DNA of 64,000 nt from Phocaeicola fibrisolvens (lineage in GTDB: Bacteria; Bacteroidota; Bacteroidia; Bacteroidales; Bacteroidaceae): positions 62,001 through 126,000 of the forward strand of contig NZ_JAOQJI010000001.1 of assembly GCF_025567125.1 (NCBI RefSeq). Reading direction: 5' to 3'. Both the position numbers and the translations under genes were made by a program. The first letter of the stretch is position 1; every line of letters begins with the position of its first letter. Positions 8,042 to 15,670 of the stretch are shown here, in pieces. The notes below the pieces were generated by a model. It was given only the letters and a program-made list of their open reading frames with translations, was not told where the DNA came from and searched no databases.

Positions 8042-8959
8042 TTATTCTCCCACTTCCTCAATTCCCATTACTTCCATTACGCCTGCATACTCAGCTGCAA
8101 AACCCTCGGAAGAAGGGCCCTGGATGCGGACTTTTAGTTTGGCAGGTATGGCTGTATAGGGTTTTGCATCGGAAGGAAGAGTTGCTTCATAGCGCTTCTT
8201 CAGCTCGCCCAACTTGTCAACAACCCAATAGGCTGTAGTGTCTGCATCGGGAGTGAAGCTGTAGGCTTCGTGTCCCATGATAAGTTGTCCGTGGAGTACC
8301 TGAATGGAGTCGAATAGCTGGATGCTCTGCTCATCAAACAAAGGCATATCTTGTCCCACCTCAACGAAGACTGCTTTCTGGGGATGGGTGTGGAATACCT
8401 CGAAATAACGTGCTCCGCTGTTGCCTACTCCCCAGCCATGGCAAGTAAAGGGCACGGGTTCGTGCTGGCCGCGGTCTGCCAGTTTTTTCGCTGACTTCCC
8501 GGTAGGCTCCAGAATGTAGCGAGTTACTCCAGCACGGTTGGATTTTACTTCACGGAAATCGCAGGTCAGGCTGTCCGTCCAGTTCTTATCCATGAGAATA
8601 CGTGGGTGAGACTGCAGGAACGGGATAAGTGAATGGATGTCCTTGCCCGGTATATCCAATATCTGAATAACCGGGTCCGAAGTTTGTTTGTGGCCATTTT
8701 CCATGCGTTCTATGCGTGCACCCGGAATAGAAGCGTCGGTGAGGATACGTAGGTTTTCGTTGCATTGTGCCCATAGCCGTAAACCGGCTCCCGTGACAGT
8801 CTGCCACTGGAAGCCTTCGTAGCCTTCTCTGGAGGGGCTTTCGGGGAACACTTCACTTTGTTCCGTCTGAATGCCGGAGTTTCCGGCTTGTTTTTTAGAC
8901 GACGGATTGCAGGCTGTCAATAGGCAAAGACCTGCCAAAGGGATAAGAATTCTTTTCAT
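8042..8959 (-). CDS. Hypothetical lipoprotein, 305 aa
   Basis: The N-terminus MKRILIPLAGLCLLTAC is a lipoprotein signal with lipobox LTAC. About 15 polar residues then lead into the folded part. I do not recognise the family. Its later section (LHGQLIMGHEAYSF, then YWVVDK) faintly recalls small beta-barrel lipoproteins, but this is not strong enough for a call. It is the third gene of a minus-strand operon, 24 bp after the Ca2+/Na+ antiporter, which in turn follows the lipocalin-like gene. All three should be envelope proteins. There is no paralogy to the first gene that I can see beyond the lipoprotein signal. Confidence 0.75.
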   Translation of the reverse strand: MKRILIPLAGLCLLTACNPSSKKQAGNSGIQTEQSEVFPESPSREGYEGFQWQTVTGAGLRLWAQCNENLRILTDASIPGARIERMENGHKQTSDPVIQILDIPGKDIHSLIPFLQSHPRILMDKNWTDSLTCDFREVKSNRAGVTRYILEPTGKSAKKLADRGQHEPVPFTCHGWGVGNSGARYFEVFHTHPQKAVFVEVGQDMPLFDEQSIQLFDSIQVLHGQLIMGHEAYSFTPDADTTAYWVVDKLGELKKRYEATLPSDAKPYTAIPAKLKVRIQGPSSEGFAAEYAGVMEVMGIEEVGE

Positions 8960-8983
8960 GATTAATATTTATAACAAGGTTCT

Positions 8984-9949
8984 TTATTGTTGTGAAATAA
9001 GGAAGGCCGTGTAAGCGATGTAACATGCGACTAACAGTCCTCCTTCTATGCGGGTGATGGTCCGTTTCTTAAAGAACCAGCCCACCAGCCAGAACAGAAT
9101 GGAAGAGCCTACCAGAACAGCCATGTCGATGTTGTTGATATTTCCCATAGGGAGAGGAGACAGGCTTGCACTACATCCTAGTACAAAGAATACATTGAAC
9201 AGGTTGCTGCCGATGACATTTCCAATGGCAATGCCCGGATTCTTTTTCAAGGCCGCCGTGACGGAAGTTGCCAGTTCCGGCAAGGAGGTACCTCCGGCTA
9301 CCAGTGTAAGTCCGATGATGGAGTCGCTGACACCTAATGAACGGGCAATACCGCTGGCACCGTCTACAAAAAATTGTCCGCCAAAGATCAATCCGGCCAG
9401 TCCTCCTATAATATATAGGGCTGATTTCCATGCCGGCAGTTCCTTCACCTTCTGTTCTTCGCCACCATCTTCGTTCCCATTGCGGGCGATGGCAAAAGTA
9501 TAACGCATAAAAATAAGGAAGAAACCTAATAGTACCAGTCCGTCTATCCGGCTGATGATGTCCCGGCTTCCTCCGTCGAGTATGCAGTCGTTGGCAAAGC
9601 AGGTAAGTACCAGTGCAGAAAGAATGACCAGCGGAATTTCCTTGTTCATAGTGCCCTGTCCCACTTGTATGGGGAGAACCAGAGCGGTGCATCCGATAAT
9701 CATCAATACATTGAAGATATTACTTCCCACCACGTTACCGATAGCCATTTCAGCACTTCCCTGTAATGAGGAGAATACGCTGATAACCAGTTCAGGAGTA
9801 GAGGTCCCGAAGGCTACGATGGTTAATCCGATAACCAGGTCGGAGATACGAAAACGTTTGGCTACAGAGGCTGCTCCGTCGGTCAGTCCGTTGGCTCCTA
9901 TTAAAATTAAAGCTAATCCGCCGATTAATAAAAGTAGATTCATCCACAT
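8984..9949 (-). CDS. Calcium/sodium antiporter (CaCA family, YrbG-like)
   Basis: A 321-aa inner-membrane protein with the internal duplication of the family. The first repeat carries GTSTPELVISVFSSLQGSAEMAIGN and GSNIFN. The second carries GGTSLPELATSV, then AIGNVIGSNLFN. These alpha-repeat motifs (G-T/S-S-x-P-E and G-N-x-x-G-S-N) hold the ion-binding glutamates and asparagines. About ten hydrophobic segments are visible. The protein exchanges Ca2+ against Na+ or H+ across the cytoplasmic membrane. It lies 12 bp downstream of the lipocalin-like gene and upstream of a lipoprotein gene. Confidence 0.93.
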   Translation of the reverse strand: MWMNLLLLIGGLALILIGANGLTDGAASVAKRFRISDLVIGLTIVAFGTSTPELVISVFSSLQGSAEMAIGNVVGSNIFNVLMIIGCTALVLPIQVGQGTMNKEIPLVILSALVLTCFANDCILDGGSRDIISRIDGLVLLGFFLIFMRYTFAIARNGNEDGGEEQKVKELPAWKSALYIIGGLAGLIFGGQFFVDGASGIARSLGVSDSIIGLTLVAGGTSLPELATSVTAALKKNPGIAIGNVIGSNLFNVFFVLGCSASLSPLPMGNINNIDMAVLVGSSILFWLVGWFFKKRTITRIEGGLLVACYIAYTAFLISQQ

Positions 9950-9961
9950 ACGATACTGTTT

Positions 9962-10909
9962 TTAGTTTTTTTCTGTTAGCTGGAACGTTTTTCCGTCTGT
10001 ACTACGTGTCAGTGTAGCTTCTTTTCCTTTGCCACGCAAATCGAGAATGGTATTCTTGTAACCGTAACCTGAGGCTGTGCGGTACTGAGAGAGCAACATG
10101 TATTGTCCGTCCAAGCAAACTTCAGCGAGGGCTTCATGCGGATAGAATGCCACAGGGATTTCTGTGTTTTCTGCAGTAAGGAAGGACGTTTCTATTTTTT
10201 TGTCGGTTCCGTGTGTGCTATAAAGCAGTCGCCCTCTTCTGGATACAATCCAGGAGTCTGCACAGGCTTGCACCTGATAGGTGTCGTCGTCTTCTACGTT
10301 CCAGACTGCAATGCCGTCAGGGCGTACACGGCGGTTGAGTATGACTTTGGTGTCAGGCAAGAAGACTTCTACCTTTGAAGAATCAGTTGCAAACACTAAA
10401 AAGCCGGCTTGGGTTGCCAGGCTGTCGGTGGAAGAGAGTACTTTTTGTCCTGTCTCAAAAATCCGGATGTCTTTTTGTAATACGTCCGACCAGGTGTATC
10501 CCGTAGAAGCCTTGTCTGTTCCGACTAAAGGCGCTGATTCCGGCTGGCGTACATACTTTATTTGATAATCGGCCCCTTTGCGGAGGGTGAGAGTATCTTG
10601 TTGCAAAGACAGAATGGCCAGTGTATCTGAGAATGAGATTGTCTGTCCGTTACCGATACTTTTTCCGCTCAGTACAAGCTGTCTGTCCGACAGAAGCTGC
10701 CAGCTTTCATATTGCAGAGTGGCCATGCCGATGGAGGAGGCTTTTCCTTCCTTGGCCAGTGTCATTCCTTGTACGAAGTTGGATGAAGGAGGAAGTATTT
10801 CTGTCCAGTTACCCAACAAGTCTGTTTCATTTACAGCAGTTTTCGGACTGCATGCTATCAAACCTCCCAGAAAGAGAGGTAAGGCGATTTGTTTCATTTG
10901 TTTTTTCAT
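9962..10909 (-). CDS. Lipocalin-like lipoprotein
   Basis: The preferred start is the ATG at 10909, giving 315 aa. An upstream in-frame ATG at 10957 would add 16 residues before the signal sequence. MKKQMKQIALPLFLGGLIAC is a lipoprotein signal with lipobox LIAC. DLLGNWTEILPP begins a lipocalin-like beta-barrel (G-x-W near the N-terminus). Most of the chain alternates short beta strands, so a second barrel-like part is possible. It is the first gene of the operon with the antiporter and a second lipoprotein, driven by the minus-strand promoter at 10991-10998. Ligand unknown. Confidence 0.7.
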   Translation of the reverse strand: MKKQMKQIALPLFLGGLIACSPKTAVNETDLLGNWTEILPPSSNFVQGMTLAKEGKASSIGMATLQYESWQLLSDRQLVLSGKSIGNGQTISFSDTLAILSLQQDTLTLRKGADYQIKYVRQPESAPLVGTDKASTGYTWSDVLQKDIRIFETGQKVLSSTDSLATQAGFLVFATDSSKVEVFLPDTKVILNRRVRPDGIAVWNVEDDDTYQVQACADSWIVSRRGRLLYSTHGTDKKIETSFLTAENTEIPVAFYPHEALAEVCLDGQYMLLSQYRTASGYGYKNTILDLRGKGKEATLTRSTDGKTFQLTEKN

Positions 10910-10990
10910 GGTGATATGTTTTTGTTTATAATGCAGTGATATAGGCTTATACTGCATGTATCACAACTCTTTTTATGGTTACAATAAGTG

Positions 10991-11019
10991 CAAATATACA
11001 AATTACTTTAAGTTTCCAA
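10991..11019 (-). promoter_or_regulatory. Promoter of lipocalin-antiporter-lipoprotein operon
   Basis: On the minus strand, TATATTTG (10998 to 10991) is a perfect -7 element, and TTG lies about 18 bp upstream of it (near 11017-11019). It is divergent from the GH43 promoter. Confidence 0.65.
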
Positions 11020-11044
11020 GGTAATAACGGTTTATAGGTTATAA

Positions 11045-11077
11045 AAATGCACGATTCTCCTCCTTTTTTGCATGATT
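11045..11077 (+). promoter_or_regulatory. Direct repeats spaced 21 bp, candidate AraC/HTCS operator
   Basis: AAATGCACGATT (11045-11056) and TTTTGCATGATT (11066-11077) share TGCAyGATT and lie 21 bp apart, two helical turns. The second copy ends 6 bp before the -33 element of the GH43 promoter. AraC-family dimers typically bind such direct repeats next to -35, and HTCS proteins carry an AraC-type domain. Confidence 0.5.
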
Positions 11078-11082
11078 AATAG

Positions 11083-11113
11083 TTGTATGTGATACACTAA
11101 TTCCCTATCTTTG
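11083..11113 (+). promoter_or_regulatory. Promoter of GH43-GH51 genes
   Basis: TATCTTTG at 11106-11113 is the -7 element and TTG at 11083-11085 the -33 element, 20 bp apart. It lies 25 bp upstream of the GH43 start. Confidence 0.75.
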
Positions 11114-11138
11114 CATCAAACGTTAACATATAAAGTAT

Positions 11139-13061
11139 ATGAGAAACAGAATCCTGTCTTTATTGTTTTTACTTCCGTTTATTTCGGAATCGTTGTCTGC
11201 CGCACTGGTGGACGAAAAAGATTATGTAGCTTATTTGTTCACTTATTTTACGGGAAACCACATCAGTGAAGAAGCTGTGTACTATGGAGTAAGTATGGAT
11301 GGTTATACTTACTATGCGTTGAACAACAACAAACCGGTGATTGATTCAAAGGTCATCAGCTCTACGGGTGGTGTGCGCGACCCTCACATTCTGAGAGGGG
11401 AAGACGGCCAGACGTTCTACATGGTAGTAACCGACATGGTTTCCGACAACGGATGGGATTCCAACCGGGCCATGGTGCTGTTGAAATCGACAGACTTGGT
11501 TAACTGGTCACATTCTGTTGTAAATATACAGAAGCGCTATCCGGGACAGGAAAAGCTGAAACGGGTATGGGCTCCCCAGACTATCTTTGACAAGGAAGCC
11601 GGGAAATACATGGTCTATTTCTCCATGCAGTATGCCGGTGGTCCGGATGTCATCTATTATGCTTATGCCAACGACGATTTTACCGATTTGGAAGGAGAGC
11701 CGAAACCGCTTTTCATCCCGTCGAACAAGACTTCTTGCATTGATGGAGACATTGTGTATAAAGATGGAGTATATCACCTTTTTTATAAGACTGAAGGAAA
11801 CGGCAACGGCATCAAGGTAGCGACGACCCGTGCGTTGACTTCCGGAAAGTGGGAAGAACAGCCGGATTACAAGCAGCAGACCAAAGAAGCTGTGGAAGGT
11901 GCTGGTACGTTCAAGTTGATTGGACAGGATAAATACATTCTGATGTATGATGTCTATATGAAAGGGGCTTACCAGTTTACGGAAACCACCGACCTGAAGC
12001 ATTTTAAGGTGATAGACCATGCAGTGAAGATGAATTTTCATCCGCGTCACGGAACCATCATCCCGATTACCCGTGCCGAACTGAAACGTATCACGGACGA
12101 GTGGGGCAAGCCTGCCGAGCTGGGCGAATTGCCGGTCAATCCTGCATTGCCGGGATTCCATGCCGACCCCGAAGTGCTGTATTCTCATCAGACACAGCGT
12201 TATTACATCTATTCTACCACCGACGGACAGCCCGGATGGGGAGGATGGTATTTCACCGTATTCTCTTCTGCCGACCTGAAGGACTGGCAGTATGAAGGAG
12301 TGATGCTGGATTTGCGTTCGCCGCAGGTACCATGGGCCAACGGAAATGCCTGGGCACCGGCCATTGAGGAAAAACTGATTGACGGAAAATACAAATATTT
12401 CTTCTATTACAGTGGCAATCCGAACGACGATTCTGGTAAGAAAATCGGAGTTGCTGTAGCCGATTCACCGGTAGGTCCTTTCAAGGATATGGGCAAACCC
12501 ATTGTGACGGATTCTCCGGTAGGACATGGACAGCAAATTGATGTGGATGTGTTCACTGATCCGGTATCAGGTAAGTCTTATCTGTACTGGGGCAACGGAT
12601 ACATGGCCGGTGCGGAACTGAACGACGACATGGTATCCATCAAGAAGGAAACCCTGAAGGTGCTGACTCCGAAGGGAGGGACACTGAAAGATTATGCGTA
12701 CCGTGAAGCTCCCTATGTGTTCTATCGTCAGGGTACTTACTACTTCATGTGGTCGGTCGACGATACGGGTTCAGCCAACTATCATGTGGCTTACGGTACG
12801 TCGGATTCTCCGCTGGGACCGATTAAGGTGGCCAAAGACCCGGTGGTGCTGATACAAGATCCATCACAGGAAATCTATGGGACAGCACACAACTCTGTAG
12901 TACGTAAACCTGGGACCGATGAATGGTATATCGTGTACCATCGCATCAACAAGAATTACCTGAATCCGGACAAAGGGCCGGGGGTACACCGCGAAGTATG
13001 TATCGACCGGATGGAATTCAACGCCGACGGTACGATTCAGCGCGTGAAAGTCTCCAAATAA
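11139..13061 (+). CDS. Secreted tandem GH43 glycoside hydrolase (two catalytic modules)
   Basis: A 640-aa protein with signal peptide MRNRILSLLFLLPFISESLSA. Two five-bladed GH43 modules follow. Module 1 (about 25-325) shows GGVRDPHIL (base Asp), CIDGDIVYKDG (pKa-tuning Asp) and EGAGTFKL (acid Glu). Module 2 (about 335-640) shows FHADPEVLY, QIDVDVFTDP and REAPYVFYR in the same roles. Both sites therefore look intact. GH43 enzymes include arabinofuranosidases, beta-xylosidases and exo-beta-1,3-galactosidases. With GH51 and GH35 next door, an arabinogalactan-type substrate is likely, one module perhaps cutting arabinose and the other galactose. That split is inference. Confidence 0.9.
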   Translation: MRNRILSLLFLLPFISESLSAALVDEKDYVAYLFTYFTGNHISEEAVYYGVSMDGYTYYALNNNKPVIDSKVISSTGGVRDPHILRGEDGQTFYMVVTDMVSDNGWDSNRAMVLLKSTDLVNWSHSVVNIQKRYPGQEKLKRVWAPQTIFDKEAGKYMVYFSMQYAGGPDVIYYAYANDDFTDLEGEPKPLFIPSNKTSCIDGDIVYKDGVYHLFYKTEGNGNGIKVATTRALTSGKWEEQPDYKQQTKEAVEGAGTFKLIGQDKYILMYDVYMKGAYQFTETTDLKHFKVIDHAVKMNFHPRHGTIIPITRAELKRITDEWGKPAELGELPVNPALPGFHADPEVLYSHQTQRYYIYSTTDGQPGWGGWYFTVFSSADLKDWQYEGVMLDLRSPQVPWANGNAWAPAIEEKLIDGKYKYFFYYSGNPNDDSGKKIGVAVADSPVGPFKDMGKPIVTDSPVGHGQQIDVDVFTDPVSGKSYLYWGNGYMAGAELNDDMVSIKKETLKVLTPKGGTLKDYAYREAPYVFYRQGTYYFMWSVDDTGSANYHVAYGTSDSPLGPIKVAKDPVVLIQDPSQEIYGTAHNSVVRKPGTDEWYIVYHRINKNYLNPDKGPGVHREVCIDRMEFNADGTIQRVKVSK

Positions 13062-13085
13062 AATTTTTATTAAATCTGCTTACTT

Positions 13086-15572
13086 ATGAAACACCTGACA
13101 CACTTGGCAGCTTTGTGCGTCTGCCTTACCAGCCTTCCTGTATCGGCCCACGTGCAGGAAGTGATGAATGAACCGGATTCAGTCTACTTGTTCTCGTATG
13201 CCACCGTGAAAGATGCGGGGCGCAGCGGGTTGAAACTGGCGTGGAGCCCGGATGCCGACCGTTGGTTCAGTATCGGCAATGGATATGGGTATGTGAGATG
13301 CGATTACGGAACCTGGGGAGCCGAGAAGCGTATGCTGAATCCTCATCTGACGCGGGATGCAAAAGGCGTGTGGCATTGCGCCTGGCAGTTGAACGAAAGC
13401 GGAAAGGAGTGGGGACAGGCCACTTCGCCCGACTTGATGAAATGGAATCCGCAGACGTATTACCTGCAGACGCCGGGAGAAGGAACTGGAATCCGGGGAA
13501 GTGAAACCCGCAAGAAAGCGGTTGTGGACGGTGTAGTAGAACAAGGATATATGCAGAAAGTGGCCTGGGAGGAAGTGGACCGACTGTTGAAGTTCGTGGA
13601 CTACCGGGCTTACAGAGACCAGTTGCACAATGAACGGACGGAACAGGATGGCCAGCGTTTTGCCGGGTTGGCTCCTGTATCCTTGCAGCTGACAATCCGT
13701 CCGGAAGAAGCCAAGCCTATCAGTGACAAACTGATGGGGATTTTCTTTGAAGACATCAATTATGGAGCTGATGGCGGACTTTATGCCGAATTGGTGCAGA
13801 ACCGTGATTTTGAATATTCTTCGAAAGACGGGGCCCCTCAAGGATTTGACAGTGGTTATGCCTGGAGTATATGGGAGAACGGGCAGTCGTCGGCTGTACA
13901 GGTAGCCACGGAGCATCCTTTGCATGCCAACAATCCGCATTATGTGGTATTGCAGGCCAAACCGGGAATTTCTCTCCGCAATACAGGCTTCGACGGGATT
14001 ACGTTGAAGAAAGGCGAAAAGTATGACTTCTCTCTCTTTGCTTCTATGCCCGAGGGCAGTAAGGGTGGAAAGATAGTGGTGCGTTTGCTGAATGCCCAAG
14101 GCAAGGAAGTGGCACAGTCTTCCGTAAAGGTAAAGGCGGGCGACTGGAAGAAGCAGACTGCGGTATTGACGGCACAGGCAGATGTGGATGCGGCTGTACT
14201 TTCACTGGAACCGGAGTTGACCGGGGAGTTACATCTGGATATGATTTCACTCTTCCCGCAAAAGACCTTCAAAGGACGCAAGAACGGGTTGAGAGCTGAT
14301 TTGGCTCAGACATTGGCCGACTTACATCCTCGTTTTATGCGTTTTCCGGGCGGTTGTGTGGCCCATGGAAATGGCATTGACAATATTTACCGTTGGAAAA
14401 ATTCTGTCGGTCCGCTGGAAGCCCGCAAGCCGATGCGGAACTTGTGGGGATATCATCAGACACTGGGACTAGGCTATTTTGAATATTTCCAGTTCTGTGA
14501 AGACATCGGGGCTGAACCGTTGCCAGTCCTGGCGGCTGGAGTGCCCTGCCAGAATTCAGCCTGCATTCCGGGCAAGCCTTTGAGCGGTGGACAGCAGGGA
14601 GGCATCCCCATGGAAGAAATGGGTGCCTACGTGCAGGACATCCTGGACTTGATTGAATATGCCAACGGCGACCCAAAGACCAACAAATGGGCCAAGATGC
14701 GTGCCGAAGCCGGACATCCGAAGCCGTTCAACCTGAAATACATCGGCATCGGCAATGAAGATTTGATTACCCCGATTTTTGAAGAACGCTTTGAGATGAT
14801 TTTCAAGGCCATCAAGGAAAAATATCCGGAGATTACTGTGATTGGTACGGTAGGTCCTTTCTATGAAGGTTCAGACTACGAAGCGGGATGGAAATTTGCC
14901 TCTCGTCTGCAGGTACCGATGGTGGACGAACACTATTATAATACACCGGGTTGGTTTATCAACAACCAGGATTTTTATGACTGTTACGACCGTTCCAAAC
15001 CCAAAGTATACCTGGGAGAATATGCCGCTCACTTGCCCGGTCGTCCGAACAACATCGAGACAGCCTTGGCTGAGGCCTTGTACCTGACGTCCGTTGAACG
15101 GAACGGCGATGTGGTATCCATGACTTCGTATGCACCGTTGCTGGCCAAGGAAGGGCATACGCAGTGGAATCCGGATTTGATTTATTTCAACAACAAGGAA
15201 GTGAAACCGACTGTGGGTTATTACACCCAGCAACTTTACGGTCAGAATGCCGGTGATACGTATCTGCCGGCCGACCGGAAGATAGATAACTCCCGTCAGG
15301 ATGTACAGCGTAGAATCGGTACGTCGGTGGTGCGCGATAGCAAGACGGGCGATGTGATTGTGAAGCTGGTCAACCTGCTGCCGGTTCCGGTCAAGACTCA
15401 ACTGAACGGGCTGACATTGCAGGATGGACAGGCTACGCTGCATGTGCTCTCCGGAGTTCCGACCGACCAGCAGGCTCGTCCTGTGAAGAAAGAAATCGCG
15501 GTGGCAGATTTGTCTCAATATGAAATGCCTGCCTATTCGTTGAGCGTGATTCGAATCCATGCTGCAAAATGA
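13086..15572 (+). CDS. GH51 alpha-L-arabinofuranosidase with partial GH43-like N-terminal region
   Basis: An 828-aa protein with signal peptide MKHLTHLAALCVCLTSLPVSA. Residues 30-190 look like about half of a GH43/GH32-type propeller (YLFSYAT, LAWSPDADRW, LNPHLTRDAKGVWHCAW) and are too short for a full domain. From about 205 the GH51 enzyme starts (ISDKLMGIFFEDINYGADGG), with an embedded carbohydrate-binding-like beta domain at about 255-400. The acid/base is Glu558 in IGNEDL and the nucleophile Glu645 in YLGEYA. A C-terminal beta domain closes the protein. It releases terminal L-arabinofuranose, probably in the periplasm. It follows the GH43 gene by 24 bp, so the two are co-transcribed. Confidence 0.92.
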   Translation: MKHLTHLAALCVCLTSLPVSAHVQEVMNEPDSVYLFSYATVKDAGRSGLKLAWSPDADRWFSIGNGYGYVRCDYGTWGAEKRMLNPHLTRDAKGVWHCAWQLNESGKEWGQATSPDLMKWNPQTYYLQTPGEGTGIRGSETRKKAVVDGVVEQGYMQKVAWEEVDRLLKFVDYRAYRDQLHNERTEQDGQRFAGLAPVSLQLTIRPEEAKPISDKLMGIFFEDINYGADGGLYAELVQNRDFEYSSKDGAPQGFDSGYAWSIWENGQSSAVQVATEHPLHANNPHYVVLQAKPGISLRNTGFDGITLKKGEKYDFSLFASMPEGSKGGKIVVRLLNAQGKEVAQSSVKVKAGDWKKQTAVLTAQADVDAAVLSLEPELTGELHLDMISLFPQKTFKGRKNGLRADLAQTLADLHPRFMRFPGGCVAHGNGIDNIYRWKNSVGPLEARKPMRNLWGYHQTLGLGYFEYFQFCEDIGAEPLPVLAAGVPCQNSACIPGKPLSGGQQGGIPMEEMGAYVQDILDLIEYANGDPKTNKWAKMRAEAGHPKPFNLKYIGIGNEDLITPIFEERFEMIFKAIKEKYPEITVIGTVGPFYEGSDYEAGWKFASRLQVPMVDEHYYNTPGWFINNQDFYDCYDRSKPKVYLGEYAAHLPGRPNNIETALAEALYLTSVERNGDVVSMTSYAPLLAKEGHTQWNPDLIYFNNKEVKPTVGYYTQQLYGQNAGDTYLPADRKIDNSRQDVQRRIGTSVVRDSKTGDVIVKLVNLLPVPVKTQLNGLTLQDGQATLHVLSGVPTDQQARPVKKEIAVADLSQYEMPAYSLSVIRIHAAK

Positions 15573-15638
15573 GGGAAGTGATTGATTCTTATCTTGCTTT
15601 TGACAGATTTTTGGTAGTTTAATATAGAAGGAAAGGTC

Positions 15639-15646
15639 TATATTTG
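15639..15646 (+). promoter_or_regulatory. -7 element upstream of GH35
   Basis: TATATTTG matches TAnnTTTG exactly, 24 bp before the chosen ATG at 15671. No well-spaced -33 element is seen, so an activator may be needed. It overlaps the more upstream possible start codons, which argues against them. Confidence 0.55.
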
Positions 15647-15670
15647 CCTCAAACATTAATGACGTATATC

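Noticed and set aside
14871..15656. 261-codon antisense frame over GH51
   Set aside because: No domain, overlaps the catalytic region of a clear GH51 gene, and ends in a promoter region; a shadow frame.
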